This document shows, one piece after another, positions 8,617-17,150 of a stretch of 64,000 bases of DNA. The translations under genes and the position numbers were made by a program. The notes beneath the pieces are model-generated. The model saw only the letters and a program-made list of their open reading frames with translations. It did no database searches and had not been told where the DNA came from. The DNA comes from UTCHB3 sp964431385. GTDB taxonomy: Bacteria; Bacteroidota; Ignavibacteria; Ignavibacteriales; Ignavibacteriaceae. The first letter of the stretch is position 1, and each line of letters starts with the position of its first letter. Location of the stretch: positions 1-64,000 of the forward strand of contig CAYSJM010000007.1 in assembly GCA_964431385.1 (NCBI GenBank). The letters run 5' to 3'.

Positions 8617-10044
8617 CTAAAATTTCGAGATCAGATTAATAACCGAACCCGGCAATATTCCCATTAATACGATCAAAATTGCTGAAACTATAATCCCTGT
8701 CATTGCAGGATTTGAGTTTATTATCTCGAGTTTTGATTCCTCTTTGCTGAAGAACATCACCACTACAAGTCGTAAGTAGAAATAAACGCTAATTACAGAT
8801 GATATTATACCGATAATAGCGAGCCAAACGAGATTTGCTTCGATAGCGGAAATAAAGACATAATATTTTCCGAAGAAACCGGCAAAAGGCGGTATTCCGG
8901 AAAGGGCAAACATAAACATTGCCAGCAAACCCGCGAGTAGAGGATATTTGTTTCCAAGACCGGCGTAATCACTGATTTGAAGGTTTTTTTCTTCTTTATC
9001 CTCTATCATCGAGATGATACCAAATGCACCAAGATTCATAAACGAATAAGCCGCCAGATAGTAGATCAAGCCGTCAATTCCTCTTTCATTACCGGCAGCC
9101 AGTCCAATCAACATGTATCCGGCGTGTGCAATCGAGGAGTAAGCGAGCATCCTTTTGATATCTGTTTGTAAAATCGCAGTTACACTTCCATAAAGCATGG
9201 AAAGTGTAGCAAAAAATGCGATGAGAGGAGTTAATATTTCATGTGATCTCTCTTTTGCAAAAGCGGGTGAAACCACCAGAATAAGGGCTGCAAATGCTGC
9301 TGTCTTACCACCTGTTGACATAATAGCCGTGCTCGTGGTTGGGGCTCCCTGGTAAACATCGGGCACCCACATGTGGAATGGTACTGATGCTATCTTAAAT
9401 GCAAATCCTATGAAGAAAAGGGTTAACCCGATAATCCCAATAAGATTCGACTGTTCAAAAGCAAACGATTGGAACAATTTTGGGATGTTAAGAGTGTGTG
9501 CTGAACCATAGAGCAACCCGAGTCCATATACAATAAATCCCGTCGCGAAAGAACCGAGAAGGAAATACTTAAGAGCAGCTTCGTTTGAGAAAAGCCTTTT
9601 TCTTGCAAATCCTGCCAAAATATAGAAACAAAGCGACATTTGTTCCAACCCGATAAAAATCATAACAAGATCTCGGGCACTGGCTATCATCATCATACCA
9701 AGAACTGCCGACTGTATGAGTATATAAAACTCACCTTTGTAAATGCCTGTTTTCCGCAGATAATCGATGGAAAGCAGTGCAGTGATAGCAGCACCAAAGT
9801 TGAAGATGAAGTAGAAAATATTTACCTGTCCACCGGTTGCGAGCATGCCGTTAAAAAAGATCCCTTGATCGCCGACAGATAAAAGCGACTGATAAGATAC
9901 CACGAGAAAACCGACTACAGTCAGCCATGGGATAATCTTTTCAGCACTTTTAACATACATCTCTATAACGAGGGAAACTAAAATAAGCGACGCCAGAATT
10001 ACCAGCGGCAGATAGCTGTAAATGTCTGTAATGTTAAAATCCAT
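8617..10044 (-). CDS. nuoN: NADH-quinone oxidoreductase subunit N
   Basis: A 475-residue antiporter-like membrane subunit of complex I with about 14 transmembrane segments. FHMWVPDVYQGAPTTSTAIMS contains the proton-channel region characteristic of NuoN. FALSGIPPFAGFFGKYYVF is the conserved C-terminal block. It is one of three proton-pumping subunits in the membrane arm and is normally the last gene of a nuo operon, as here. It is separated from nuoM by an NhaD-like antiporter gene and a small unknown gene. Confidence 0.96.
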   Translation of the reverse strand: MDFNITDIYSYLPLVILASLILVSLVIEMYVKSAEKIIPWLTVVGFLVVSYQSLLSVGDQGIFFNGMLATGGQVNIFYFIFNFGAAITALLSIDYLRKTGIYKGEFYILIQSAVLGMMMIASARDLVMIFIGLEQMSLCFYILAGFARKRLFSNEAALKYFLLGSFATGFIVYGLGLLYGSAHTLNIPKLFQSFAFEQSNLIGIIGLTLFFIGFAFKIASVPFHMWVPDVYQGAPTTSTAIMSTGGKTAAFAALILVVSPAFAKERSHEILTPLIAFFATLSMLYGSVTAILQTDIKRMLAYSSIAHAGYMLIGLAAGNERGIDGLIYYLAAYSFMNLGAFGIISMIEDKEEKNLQISDYAGLGNKYPLLAGLLAMFMFALSGIPPFAGFFGKYYVFISAIEANLVWLAIIGIISSVISVYFYLRLVVVMFFSKEESKLEIINSNPAMTGIIVSAILIVLMGILPGSVINLISKF

Positions 10045-10046
10045 AC

Positions 10047-10409
10047 CTACTCAATAAATAAAATGTCATGTTCTGTTTCTTCAATATTTGCCACATGAGT
10101 CTCGGTCTTATAAACGGCGAGTTTCATGTGCTTATCTACATTAAAAATGTCATCACCCTTTTCAACGACCACCAACTTGATATTCTCATATTTGGATAGT
10201 GTATCGCGGAGCGAACGATACTCCAGGAAGTAGAGGCTGGTATATAAATCTTCCTCTACGATATTAATACCTTTAGAGCTGGGTGAAAAGTCGGTTATGA
10301 TATCCTTTTCGACAACAACTTTAAGGAATCTCGCCTTAAAAGGGAGAATTAACCTGTTCCCGTAGAGGAAACCGGTCTTTTTTTCAGTAAGGCAACTCTT
10401 TATTGTCAT
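10047..10409 (-). CDS. Unknown small soluble protein in the nuo operon
   Basis: A 120-residue protein without signal peptide or membrane segment. I do not recognise the family. It has no cysteines in a cluster pattern and appears mixed alpha/beta. It lies 3 nt from nhaD and 2 nt from nuoN, so it is almost certainly translated from the complex I transcript. A role in regulation of the antiporter or the complex is possible but is inference from position only. Confidence 0.7.
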   Translation of the reverse strand: MTIKSCLTEKKTGFLYGNRLILPFKARFLKVVVEKDIITDFSPSSKGINIVEEDLYTSLYFLEYRSLRDTLSKYENIKLVVVEKGDDIFNVDKHMKLAVYKTETHVANIEETEHDILFIE

Positions 10410-10412
10410 GGT

Positions 10413-11876
10413 CTAACCTCTGAAAAATATGAACCATATTATTGCATAAACGGGCAATAACACGGGGAGTGAATACTTAATTATATATTCGATAAAAGTC
10501 GGTACTCTAACACCGGCTCTTTCCGAGATTGATTTAACCATAAAATTAGGACCGTTCCCAATATATGTCATCGCTCCAAAAAAGACTGCTCCCACAGAGA
10601 TAGCAGTCAAATACTGAACTGCATCCGGATTTTGAAGGAAAAGCTGAGTTTGAGCTGCTCCCCCGTTCAAATCGTAACCAAATTTACCCATGGCTGCACT
10701 CATAAAATTGAGATATGTTGGTGCATTGTCGAGGAACGAAGATAAAGCTCCCGAAGCCCAATAAAAAAGTGAGCTCGTGAATACATCGCTGTTATCCCTC
10801 GCCATGTCGGCAATAAGTCGAAGTGCTGGCACCATTGTAAAGAAAATTCCCACAAATAGATAGGCAACTTCTTTAATTGGGGCAAAATCGAACTCGTTAG
10901 CTTTCAGAATTTTTTCGTCCGCTGTCTTATAAGCCGCAAAAACGACACCAAACATAATTATCTCTCTGATACCAACAGGCAGCGGATCCAAAGATGGAAC
11001 CCATGACAAAACTGCAGGATCGAGGAACACTGATAAAATTATTATTGCAAGGTAACCGAGATTTTTCAGTCCTTTAAACTCGATCTTGCCCGAATACTGG
11101 GTATTCTCGTCAGCTCCGGATTTATTACCGGAGTCCAAAACAAAGAATATTGTCAGAATCATAGACAGAGCAAGAATCCATATTAACCAGACCTGCTCTA
11201 CCACCCAGAAAAATGGGACACCTTTTAGAAATCCCAAAAACAATGGCGGATCACCAATTGGAGTCAAAGCTCCACCTGTATTGCTTATCACGAAAATGAA
11301 AAAGATTATGTGATAAGGTTTTATTCTTCCCTTGTTCATCCTCATGAAAGGACGAATAAGAAGCATCGAAGCTCCTGTGGTTCCGATGACATTCGAAATT
11401 ACAGCACCAAGCAATAAAAAGAGTGTATTCACTATAGGAGTGGCTTTTTTATCCACTTTTATGAGAATACCACCACTTGCTACAAACAGTGAGCTTAAAA
11501 GTGCAATAAACGAGAGATATTCAACAAGTGTATGCTTTAAACTCGTAAAATCGTTCAAGAAGATTGCATAATAAGCAGCCACTATCAAACCCAGAAAAAT
11601 TGCGACCCTGTGGTAATTGTGCTCCCAAAAATGTTGAAAGAACAATGGTGCAATTGCTATAAGGAGAAGAAGCAAGATAAACGGAATAACCATAAATGGA
11701 CTTGGTGCCGATGCATGGTGTCCACCCGCTTCTTTTGCTGTTGTATTGTCATTATGTGAAAGAACGGTTTCTTGTTTTACTTTATTAAGTGAATCTTTCG
11801 ATTCGCTTTTGATTTCGCTGTTAATTAAAATAAACAGGGTAAAAAAGGCTGCGAAAAAAAGTGCTGCGTGCCTCAT
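10413..11876 (-). CDS. NhaD-type Na+/H+ antiporter inside the nuo operon
   Basis: The 487-residue protein has an N-terminal hydrophobic segment, a short His-containing loop (GGHHASAPS) and about 11 further membrane segments. NVIGTTGASMLLIRPFM and NTGGALTPIGDPPLFLGF are the two conserved half-helix motifs of the ion transporter superfamily members NhaD/ArsB. GALSSFLDNAPTYLNF is the second repeat's counterpart. It likely exchanges Na+ for H+ across the inner membrane. Its place between nuoM and nuoN, with gaps of 4 and 3 nt, suggests coupled expression with complex I. An arsenite or citrate substrate cannot be excluded by sequence alone. Confidence 0.85.
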   Translation of the reverse strand: MRHAALFFAAFFTLFILINSEIKSESKDSLNKVKQETVLSHNDNTTAKEAGGHHASAPSPFMVIPFILLLLLIAIAPLFFQHFWEHNYHRVAIFLGLIVAAYYAIFLNDFTSLKHTLVEYLSFIALLSSLFVASGGILIKVDKKATPIVNTLFLLLGAVISNVIGTTGASMLLIRPFMRMNKGRIKPYHIIFFIFVISNTGGALTPIGDPPLFLGFLKGVPFFWVVEQVWLIWILALSMILTIFFVLDSGNKSGADENTQYSGKIEFKGLKNLGYLAIIILSVFLDPAVLSWVPSLDPLPVGIREIIMFGVVFAAYKTADEKILKANEFDFAPIKEVAYLFVGIFFTMVPALRLIADMARDNSDVFTSSLFYWASGALSSFLDNAPTYLNFMSAAMGKFGYDLNGGAAQTQLFLQNPDAVQYLTAISVGAVFFGAMTYIGNGPNFMVKSISERAGVRVPTFIEYIIKYSLPVLLPVYAIIWFIFFRG

Positions 11877-11880
11877 ATAT

Positions 11881-13197
11881 TTATTTTGCGATCGTGCTCA
11901 TCACAGTTTTAACAATATTTGATGAGAACGCTTCGGTTAACCTCAAGAAAGTTGAAGGATAAATTCCTATCCATAAAATGAATAGCATTAAAGGGACAAG
12001 AGTTGTAAGCTCCCGTGAGTTTAGATCGGTAAGAGAATTCATTTTTTCATTCTTTACGCTCTCCAAACAGACTCTCTGATACATCCAGAGGAGATAAACT
12101 GCNNNNNNNNNNNNNNNNNNNNNNNNNNNNNNNNNNNNNNNNNNNNNNNNNNNNNNNNNNNNNNNNNNNNNNNNNNNNNNNNNNNNNNNNNNNNNNNNNN
12201 NNGCACCTTGCATCGACTCTGTTGTCAAACCAAAAATGCCCAAGACTACAAATCCAAGGTGGGAAACAGATGAGTAAGCAACAAGTTTTTTCATATCTTT
12301 TTGTACCATCGCAACCAACGCACCATAAATAATTCCAATAACTGCGAGAGTTGTGATGTAAGGAGCAAAAACTTTTACGGCATCCGGAAAGAGTGGTAAA
12401 TTAAATCTGATAAGTCCATAAGTACCCATCTTCAGCAAAACACCGGCAAGTATTACTGAACCGGCAGTTGGAGCCTCGACATGTGCATCAGGCAACCAGG
12501 TATGAAGTGGAAACAGTGGGACCTTTATCGCAAAACTAAGGGCAAAAGCTGCAAACAAAAGATTTTGTTTTGATGCATCAATTGCGGGTCCTTGTTTATA
12601 TAACTCCAATAAATCGGTTGTGAAGGCAGTTCCTGAATTTGCAAGCCAAATAATTGCAACAAGCATTACCAAGGAACCAGCCATAGTATAAATGAAAAAC
12701 TTAACTGAAGCATAAATTCGATTTTTGCCACCCCAGATTCCTATGATAAAATACATCGGAATGAGCATTGCTTCCCAAAAGATGTAGAAAAGGAAAAGAT
12801 CGAGTGACATAAAGACACCCAACATTCCTGCTTCAAGCATCAGCATGAAGAAAGTAAATTCCTTCACTTTCACATCAACGCTCGACCAGGTGGAAAGAAG
12901 TGCAAGCGGGGTCATAAATGTCGTCAGAAGAACGAGCAAAAGTGACATTCCATCAAGACCTACATGATAATAGATCCCGAGACCCTTCACCCATTCATAT
13001 TTTTCAGCAAACTGAAAATTGACATTTTCAGCGTTAAAATTAAACCAGGTGAACAATGAAACTGCAAAAATCACGAGAGAGATCGCCAGACCGACGATTC
13101 TGGCTACCCTGATATTTTCCTTGGGTAACATCAGAACCAGCAGAGAGCCGGCAATCGGAAGCAGTAAAAGAAGACTCAATATATAACTATTTTCCAT
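11881..13197 (-). CDS. nuoM: NADH-quinone oxidoreductase subunit M (interrupted by assembly gap)
   Basis: An antiporter-like membrane subunit of complex I. Conserved blocks visible are GLDGMSLLLVLLTTF, FFMLMLEAGMLGVF, IYWEAMLIPMYFIIGIWG-like residues, LPLHTWLPDAHVEAPTAGS without change, and C-terminal VYLLWMYQRV. A run of 100 N (12103-12202) falls after HLGFVVLGIFGLTTESMQG. The typical family block between this point and YxLWMYQRV is about 90 residues, but the N run encodes only 34. The true gene is therefore about 60 codons longer, near 496 residues. The gene overlaps nuoL by one base. Confidence 0.93.
   Translation of the reverse strand: MENSYILSLLLLLPIAGSLLVLMLPKENIRVARIVGLAISLVIFAVSLFTWFNFNAENVNFQFAEKYEWVKGLGIYYHVGLDGMSLLLVLLTTFMTPLALLSTWSSVDVKVKEFTFFMLMLEAGMLGVFMSLDLFLFYIFWEAMLIPMYFIIGIWGGKNRIYASVKFFIYTMAGSLVMLVAIIWLANSGTAFTTDLLELYKQGPAIDASKQNLLFAAFALSFAIKVPLFPLHTWLPDAHVEAPTAGSVILAGVLLKMGTYGLIRFNLPLFPDAVKVFAPYITTLAVIGIIYGALVAMVQKDMKKLVAYSSVSHLGFVVLGIFGLTTESMQGXXXXXXXXXXXXXXXXXXXXXXXXXXXXXXXXXXAVYLLWMYQRVCLESVKNEKMNSLTDLNSRELTTLVPLMLFILWIGIYPSTFLRLTEAFSSNIVKTVMSTIAK
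12103..12202. other. Assembly gap of 100 N within nuoM
   Basis: Exactly 100 N, the conventional length for a scaffold gap of unknown size. The flanking coding sequence stays in one nuoM frame across the run. The family alignment implies that about 270-280 bp are really missing. Confidence 0.97.
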
Positions 13198-15137
13198 CAG
13201 AAACTCAATATTATCCAGAATAATGTGCCTACTATTGCTATCATCATTACCACAGCATAAAACTGTGTTATGCCGGTTTGAAATTGTCTTGCATATTTTG
13301 ATACAAATTCAACAGCTTTTGCAGTACCGTTAACCGCACCATCAATTATTTTTGCATCTGTAAACCGAAACAAAACTGTATCAGAAATCTTAACCAAAGG
13401 AGTGATTACAACTTTCTGATAAAACTCATCAACATAATATTTGTTCAACAATGTCTTGTAAACACCTTTGAATGAGTCTGCAATTCCTGTTGCAATTTCA
13501 GGTTTTCTTAAATAGATGTGTCTTGCAAGCATGATTGATGCAACAGCACCTACCACAGAAGTTGCCATTAGGAGATATTCTTCAAGATGAGAATGGATAT
13601 TGCCCGTTGCAAGTTTTCTTGTGGCATCTTTGAAGATTGGGGCGAGCCACACTTCGAACAGATTGCCATGCTCTCCAACAAAAACTTTTGGAAGTCCGAT
13701 GAATCCACCAATTATCGACAAAACAGCCAAAATCATCAAAGGAATGATCATTATGTTGGGTGATTCGTGAGGATGCACATGATGGTGGTCGAACCGCTCT
13801 TTCCCCTCGAAGGTGAGAGAAAGAAGTCTAAACATATAAAATGCGGTCATTAAAGCAGTTATTGCACCAATTATCCAGAAAAATAATCCTCCGTTGGCGT
13901 ATGCCATCCAGAGAATTTCATCTTTCGAGAAGAAGCCCGAGAGGGGTGGAATTCCGGAGATTGCCACGGCAGCGATTGCAAAAGTGATATAAGTTTTAGG
14001 CATATACTTCTTCAATCCACCGTAATTTCTGATGTCCTGCTCTTCGTGCATACCATGAATTACCGAGCCGGCACCAAGGAATAAAAGGGCTTTGAAGAAC
14101 GCGTGTGTCATTACATGAAAAATTCCGGCAGAGAATGCACCCATACCGAGTGCAAGGAACATGTATCCCAACTGACTGACAGTGGAATATGCTAAAACTT
14201 TTTTGATGTCGTTTTGCACAAGTCCAATTGTAGCCGCAAACAATGCTGTGAACAGACCGATAATCGCAACTACCATCATTGCAGTTGGTGCCATTGCGAA
14301 GATTATCGAAGTTCTTGCAACAAGATAAACACCTGCCGTAACCATGGTTGCAGCGTGGATAAGTGCTGAAACAGGTGTTGGACCTGCCATCGCATCAGGA
14401 AGCCAGACGAAAAGAGGTATCTGAGCAGATTTACCTGTTGCTCCGATAAAGAGGAATATTGCTATTGCTTCAAATATCCAGGGTTCAATCCCCGAGCCGG
14501 CAACCAATGGAAGCACTTCACTAAAATTCAAACTTTTGAAATAGTAAAAGACAAAAAACATCGCCACGAGGAACCCAAAATCGCCGATTCTGTTTACTAC
14601 AAATGCCTTTTTTGAAGCATCGGCTACAGTTCCTTTTTCAAATTTGCGATCGTAATAAAAACCTATCAGCAGATATGAACATAAGCCCACCCCTTCCCAT
14701 CCGAGGAAAAGGAGAACAAAATTGTCTGCGAGCACCAGGTTCATCATAGCAACGATGAAGAGGTTCATGTAGGCAAAGAAACGCCAAAACGCCTTTTCAC
14801 CATGCATATATCCGATGGAATAGACATGAATTACAAAGCCTACACCCGTAACGATCAGTGACATTGTGAGGGAAAGCTGGTCAACCTGATAGCTGAAAGC
14901 GGCGTCAATTCCGCCTGTTTTTATCCAGGTGAACCATGTTATTATTCTACTCCGCTGGTCAGCAGGTAGTCCAAGGGTTTCAAAAAATGAGAAAACAATA
15001 ACCAGAAAAGCGAGACCCACCATACCGGCACCAATTCCGCCGATGATTTTCTCGTTTTTGATCAGTCTCCCAAATAACCCGTTGATCAGGAATCCGATCA
15101 AAGGGAAAAGCACTGCCAAGTAAATGTATTCTGTCAT
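13197..15137 (-). CDS. nuoL: NADH-quinone oxidoreductase subunit L
   Basis: The 646-residue subunit has about 16 transmembrane segments. Conserved blocks are LFLGWEGVGLCSYLLIGFY, FVWLPDAMAGPTPVSALIHA, HAFFKALLFLGAGSVIH and GIPPLSGFFSKDEIL. The C-terminal extension contains the long lateral helix and terminal anchor helix that clamps the antiporter subunits in the complex I membrane arm. It starts 22 nt after nuoK and overlaps nuoM by one base. Confidence 0.97.
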   Translation of the reverse strand: MTEYIYLAVLFPLIGFLINGLFGRLIKNEKIIGGIGAGMVGLAFLVIVFSFFETLGLPADQRSRIITWFTWIKTGGIDAAFSYQVDQLSLTMSLIVTGVGFVIHVYSIGYMHGEKAFWRFFAYMNLFIVAMMNLVLADNFVLLFLGWEGVGLCSYLLIGFYYDRKFEKGTVADASKKAFVVNRIGDFGFLVAMFFVFYYFKSLNFSEVLPLVAGSGIEPWIFEAIAIFLFIGATGKSAQIPLFVWLPDAMAGPTPVSALIHAATMVTAGVYLVARTSIIFAMAPTAMMVVAIIGLFTALFAATIGLVQNDIKKVLAYSTVSQLGYMFLALGMGAFSAGIFHVMTHAFFKALLFLGAGSVIHGMHEEQDIRNYGGLKKYMPKTYITFAIAAVAISGIPPLSGFFSKDEILWMAYANGGLFFWIIGAITALMTAFYMFRLLSLTFEGKERFDHHHVHPHESPNIMIIPLMILAVLSIIGGFIGLPKVFVGEHGNLFEVWLAPIFKDATRKLATGNIHSHLEEYLLMATSVVGAVASIMLARHIYLRKPEIATGIADSFKGVYKTLLNKYYVDEFYQKVVITPLVKISDTVLFRFTDAKIIDGAVNGTAKAVEFVSKYARQFQTGITQFYAVVMMIAIVGTLFWIILSF

Positions 15138-15159
15138 AATTCGTGGGGTTTTAAGTAGA

Positions 15160-15462
15160 TTACCACTTTAAAATGTTTATTTCATCTATGTTAATTGTAA
15201 CTTTATTTCTGAAGATGGCTATGATTATTGCAAGTCCAATCGCCACTTCAGCCGCTGCAACTGCCATTACAAAAAATACAAAAAGTTGCCCGATAACATC
15301 ACCAAGAAAAGATGAATAAGCAACAAAAGTCAAGTTTGCAGAATTGAGCATCAACTCTATTGACATAAAAACCACAATAGCATTGCGTCTCGTAAGTACC
15401 CCGGCAACTCCGGTTACGAACATAAATGCGCTAAGTACAAGGTAATATTCGAGTGGAATCAT
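15160..15462 (-). CDS. nuoK: NADH-quinone oxidoreductase subunit K
   Basis: A 100-residue, three-helix membrane subunit of complex I. The motifs GVLTRRNAIVVFMSIELMLN and AAEVAIGLAIIIAIFR contain the two conserved membrane glutamates (in IELMLN and AAAEVAIG) of the E-channel region. Length and helix count are normal. It lies 8 nt after nuoJ. Confidence 0.97.
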   Translation of the reverse strand: MIPLEYYLVLSAFMFVTGVAGVLTRRNAIVVFMSIELMLNSANLTFVAYSSFLGDVIGQLFVFFVMAVAAAEVAIGLAIIIAIFRNKVTINIDEINILKW

Positions 15463-15470
15463 ATTTGCAG

Positions 15471-15980
15471 TTAGTCCAATTTCTTTTTAGATAATATTAA
15501 CGCACCAATTGTGGCGGTCAGCAGAACAAAGGCTATAGCTTCGAAGGGCAAAAGATAGGTTGTATATAATTCCCTTCCTATGTATTCAATGGTTCCAATG
15601 TCAACTCTGGTTTTTTCATCAACCACTTTGCCGGGCATAGTGAAGAAGATAGAATACACCATCTGAGCGAACATTAAAAATCCGATCACAATAGCCAGAA
15701 ACTTTTGTTGGGGTCTTTCTTTAAAGTAAGATTGCTCTTTTTTTGGTCTCAGGAGCATAAGTACAAAGAGAAACAGCACCATAATCGCACCGGCATAAAC
15801 AATAACCTGAACGACGGCTAAGAACTGAGCTCTGAGTAACAGATAGATTCCGGAAAGTGCTCCAAAATTTAATACAAGAAAAAGTGCGGAAATAACAGGA
15901 TTTTTACCGGTTACCATCAAGATTGATGATGCAACCGCTATTAGTGCAAAAAATCCAAACAATCCCTGTTCCAAGGTCAT
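15471..15980 (-). CDS. nuoJ: NADH-quinone oxidoreductase subunit J
   Basis: A 169-residue membrane subunit with five hydrophobic segments. AVVQVIVYAGAIMVLFLFVLM is the conserved third helix region that carries the pi-bulge in complex I. The start is an ATG at 15980. It is the first nuo gene here. Upstream lie non-coding DNA and a decayed AAA-ATPase fragment instead of nuoI and nuoH, so the remaining subunits must be encoded elsewhere. Confidence 0.95.
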   Translation of the reverse strand: MTLEQGLFGFFALIAVASSILMVTGKNPVISALFLVLNFGALSGIYLLLRAQFLAVVQVIVYAGAIMVLFLFVLMLLRPKKEQSYFKERPQQKFLAIVIGFLMFAQMVYSIFFTMPGKVVDEKTRVDIGTIEYIGRELYTTYLLPFEAIAFVLLTATIGALILSKKKLD

Positions 15981-16073
15981 CGAGAACTTCCTGATTTGGT
16001 AGTTTAAAACTCAAAATTAATCAAAAGTCAAATATAAGTTTTTACCACTACTTAATCAAAAATTATTGCTCTT

Positions 16074-16439
16074 TTACCTCCGCAATGGCAAATTCGTTTT
16101 TGCCCACAAATAGTATGGCAAAGGTTTTACAAAGAATCCCCTCTTGTTCGAGTTCCGCTTTGTATTTTGAAACCTGTTCTTGAAGAACTCCCAATACATC
16201 TGCTTAATTACATAGTTGGGTATCACATAATTATACAAACCGATAATTGCATCCTCTATTGTCAACAATCCGTTGTAAAACAAGAGAGACACTGCCTCTG
16301 TTCTGGTATAAGGAAGTTCAAAATTGTACTGAATGTTAAGTCTTTCTGTGAATCTGTCAGTCTCTAAAACTGTAGAAATTATCTCATCTGATTCTTCACT
16401 AGATAATGGAGCGAGAATATTCGCAATCTTTTTATAGTC
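16074..16439 (-). pseudogene. Fragment of an AAA-ATPase/DUF1703-type protein
   Basis: An open frame between stops at 16440-16442 and about 16074 shows blocks of the AAA-ATPase-like/PD-(D/E)XK family common in Bacteroidota. These are the helical segment KKIANILAPLSSEESDEII, then SLLFYNGLLTI and YVIPNYVIKQMYWEFF. The N-terminal ATPase core with Walker motifs and the C-terminal nuclease part are missing. No good start codon or ribosome-binding site precedes it. I read it as a remnant left by gene decay or by rearrangement at the end of the nuo operon. Identification is by motif memory. Confidence 0.5.
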
Positions 16440-16746
16440 TTAAGTTACATTTTGATCAGCCATTTCCCTCGGGTATGTAAAATTATTGTTGAAGTGGGAC
16501 AATAAATTGAGTCTTGTCAACATAATATGCGTTATCTTCTATCAGAGATGCATAATTTGAGGATTTTGATGGTATTTTCTTCTTCATTCTCGGTTCGTAA
16601 AATTTGCTTAATCAGAGAGGGAATATAATGATTTTTTCATACCCCGACATGGGGTCGAAACCCCATGGTATTTGCTTAATTTATCTTTGCGGTAATATTT
16701 TTACCTACCGTCACAAACCCCAAATGCAGAAACCTGAAAATCCTTT

Positions 16747-16900
16747 AATCCTGTCCATCCTGTTCAAAAAAATATGATTATTTAAAGTCAGGAAAAACCA
16801 CAGAGCACGCAGAGAGCACAGAGAATTTTCTACGAGAGGGCACTGAGGTCAGAAGCAGAATCCTGCCCATCCTGTTAAATCCTGTCTATCCTGTTCAAAA
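16747..16900. repeat. Short intergenic repeats: AATCCTG(T/C)CCATCCTGTTCAAA family and CACAGAG motif
   Basis: AATCCTGTCCATCCTGTTCAAAA occurs at 16747-16769 and, with one change, at 16878-16900. A partial third unit precedes the latter (AATCCTGCCCATCCTGTT from 16859). Between them, at 16799-16824, lies a CACAGAGCACGCAGAGAGCACAGAG stretch with internal repetition. Sequences of this kind recur between genes in many environmental bacterial genomes. No coding capacity is evident. Confidence 0.65.
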
Positions 16901-17047
16901 ATAATATGTGTGTTATTATCCTCTAAAGTTTTCTGCAGGACAATCGAGACGATTGTCGCTCGTTTTCTGATTTATTAAGGTTTACCCAAACGGCACCTTG
17001 CTACCCACACCTGACCACTTCTTGGCCATCCAAACTCCTCCGCGGGA

Positions 17048-17073
17048 AATCCGTGATAATCAGTGGCATCTGT
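17048..17073. repeat. AATCCGTGATAATCAGTGGC-type intergenic motif
   Basis: The stretch reads as AATCCGTG followed by ATAATCAGTGGCATCTGT. I recognise it as a motif often found together with the AATCCTGT and CACAGAG motifs in gene-poor spacers of unrelated genomes. A single copy is present here, so the repeat status is inferred. Confidence 0.4.
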
Positions 17074-17150
17074 AGATTATCTCTTGGGTTATTTTGATTA
17101 TATTTACAGGTTAAAAACTTTTATTTTTTTAATTTGGAGCAACCTGAATA

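Larger units (their letters stand above)
16440..17150. other. Long non-coding stretch before hrcA
   Basis: About 700 bp without a credible gene on either strand; stops are frequent in all frames. It contains the short repeat clusters listed separately and AT-rich sequence just before hrcA. No CIRCE-like inverted repeat (TTAGCACTC-N9-GAGTGCTAA) and no tRNA was seen. Confidence 0.7.

Noticed and set aside
16167..16367. Plus-strand ORF of 66 codons in the scar before hrcA
   Set aside because: It is antisense to the AAA-ATPase fragment and has no recognisable motif or ribosome-binding site.
17000..17150. Search for a CIRCE element before hrcA
   Set aside because: No TTAGCACTC/GAGTGCTAA inverted repeat, even with several mismatches, was found.
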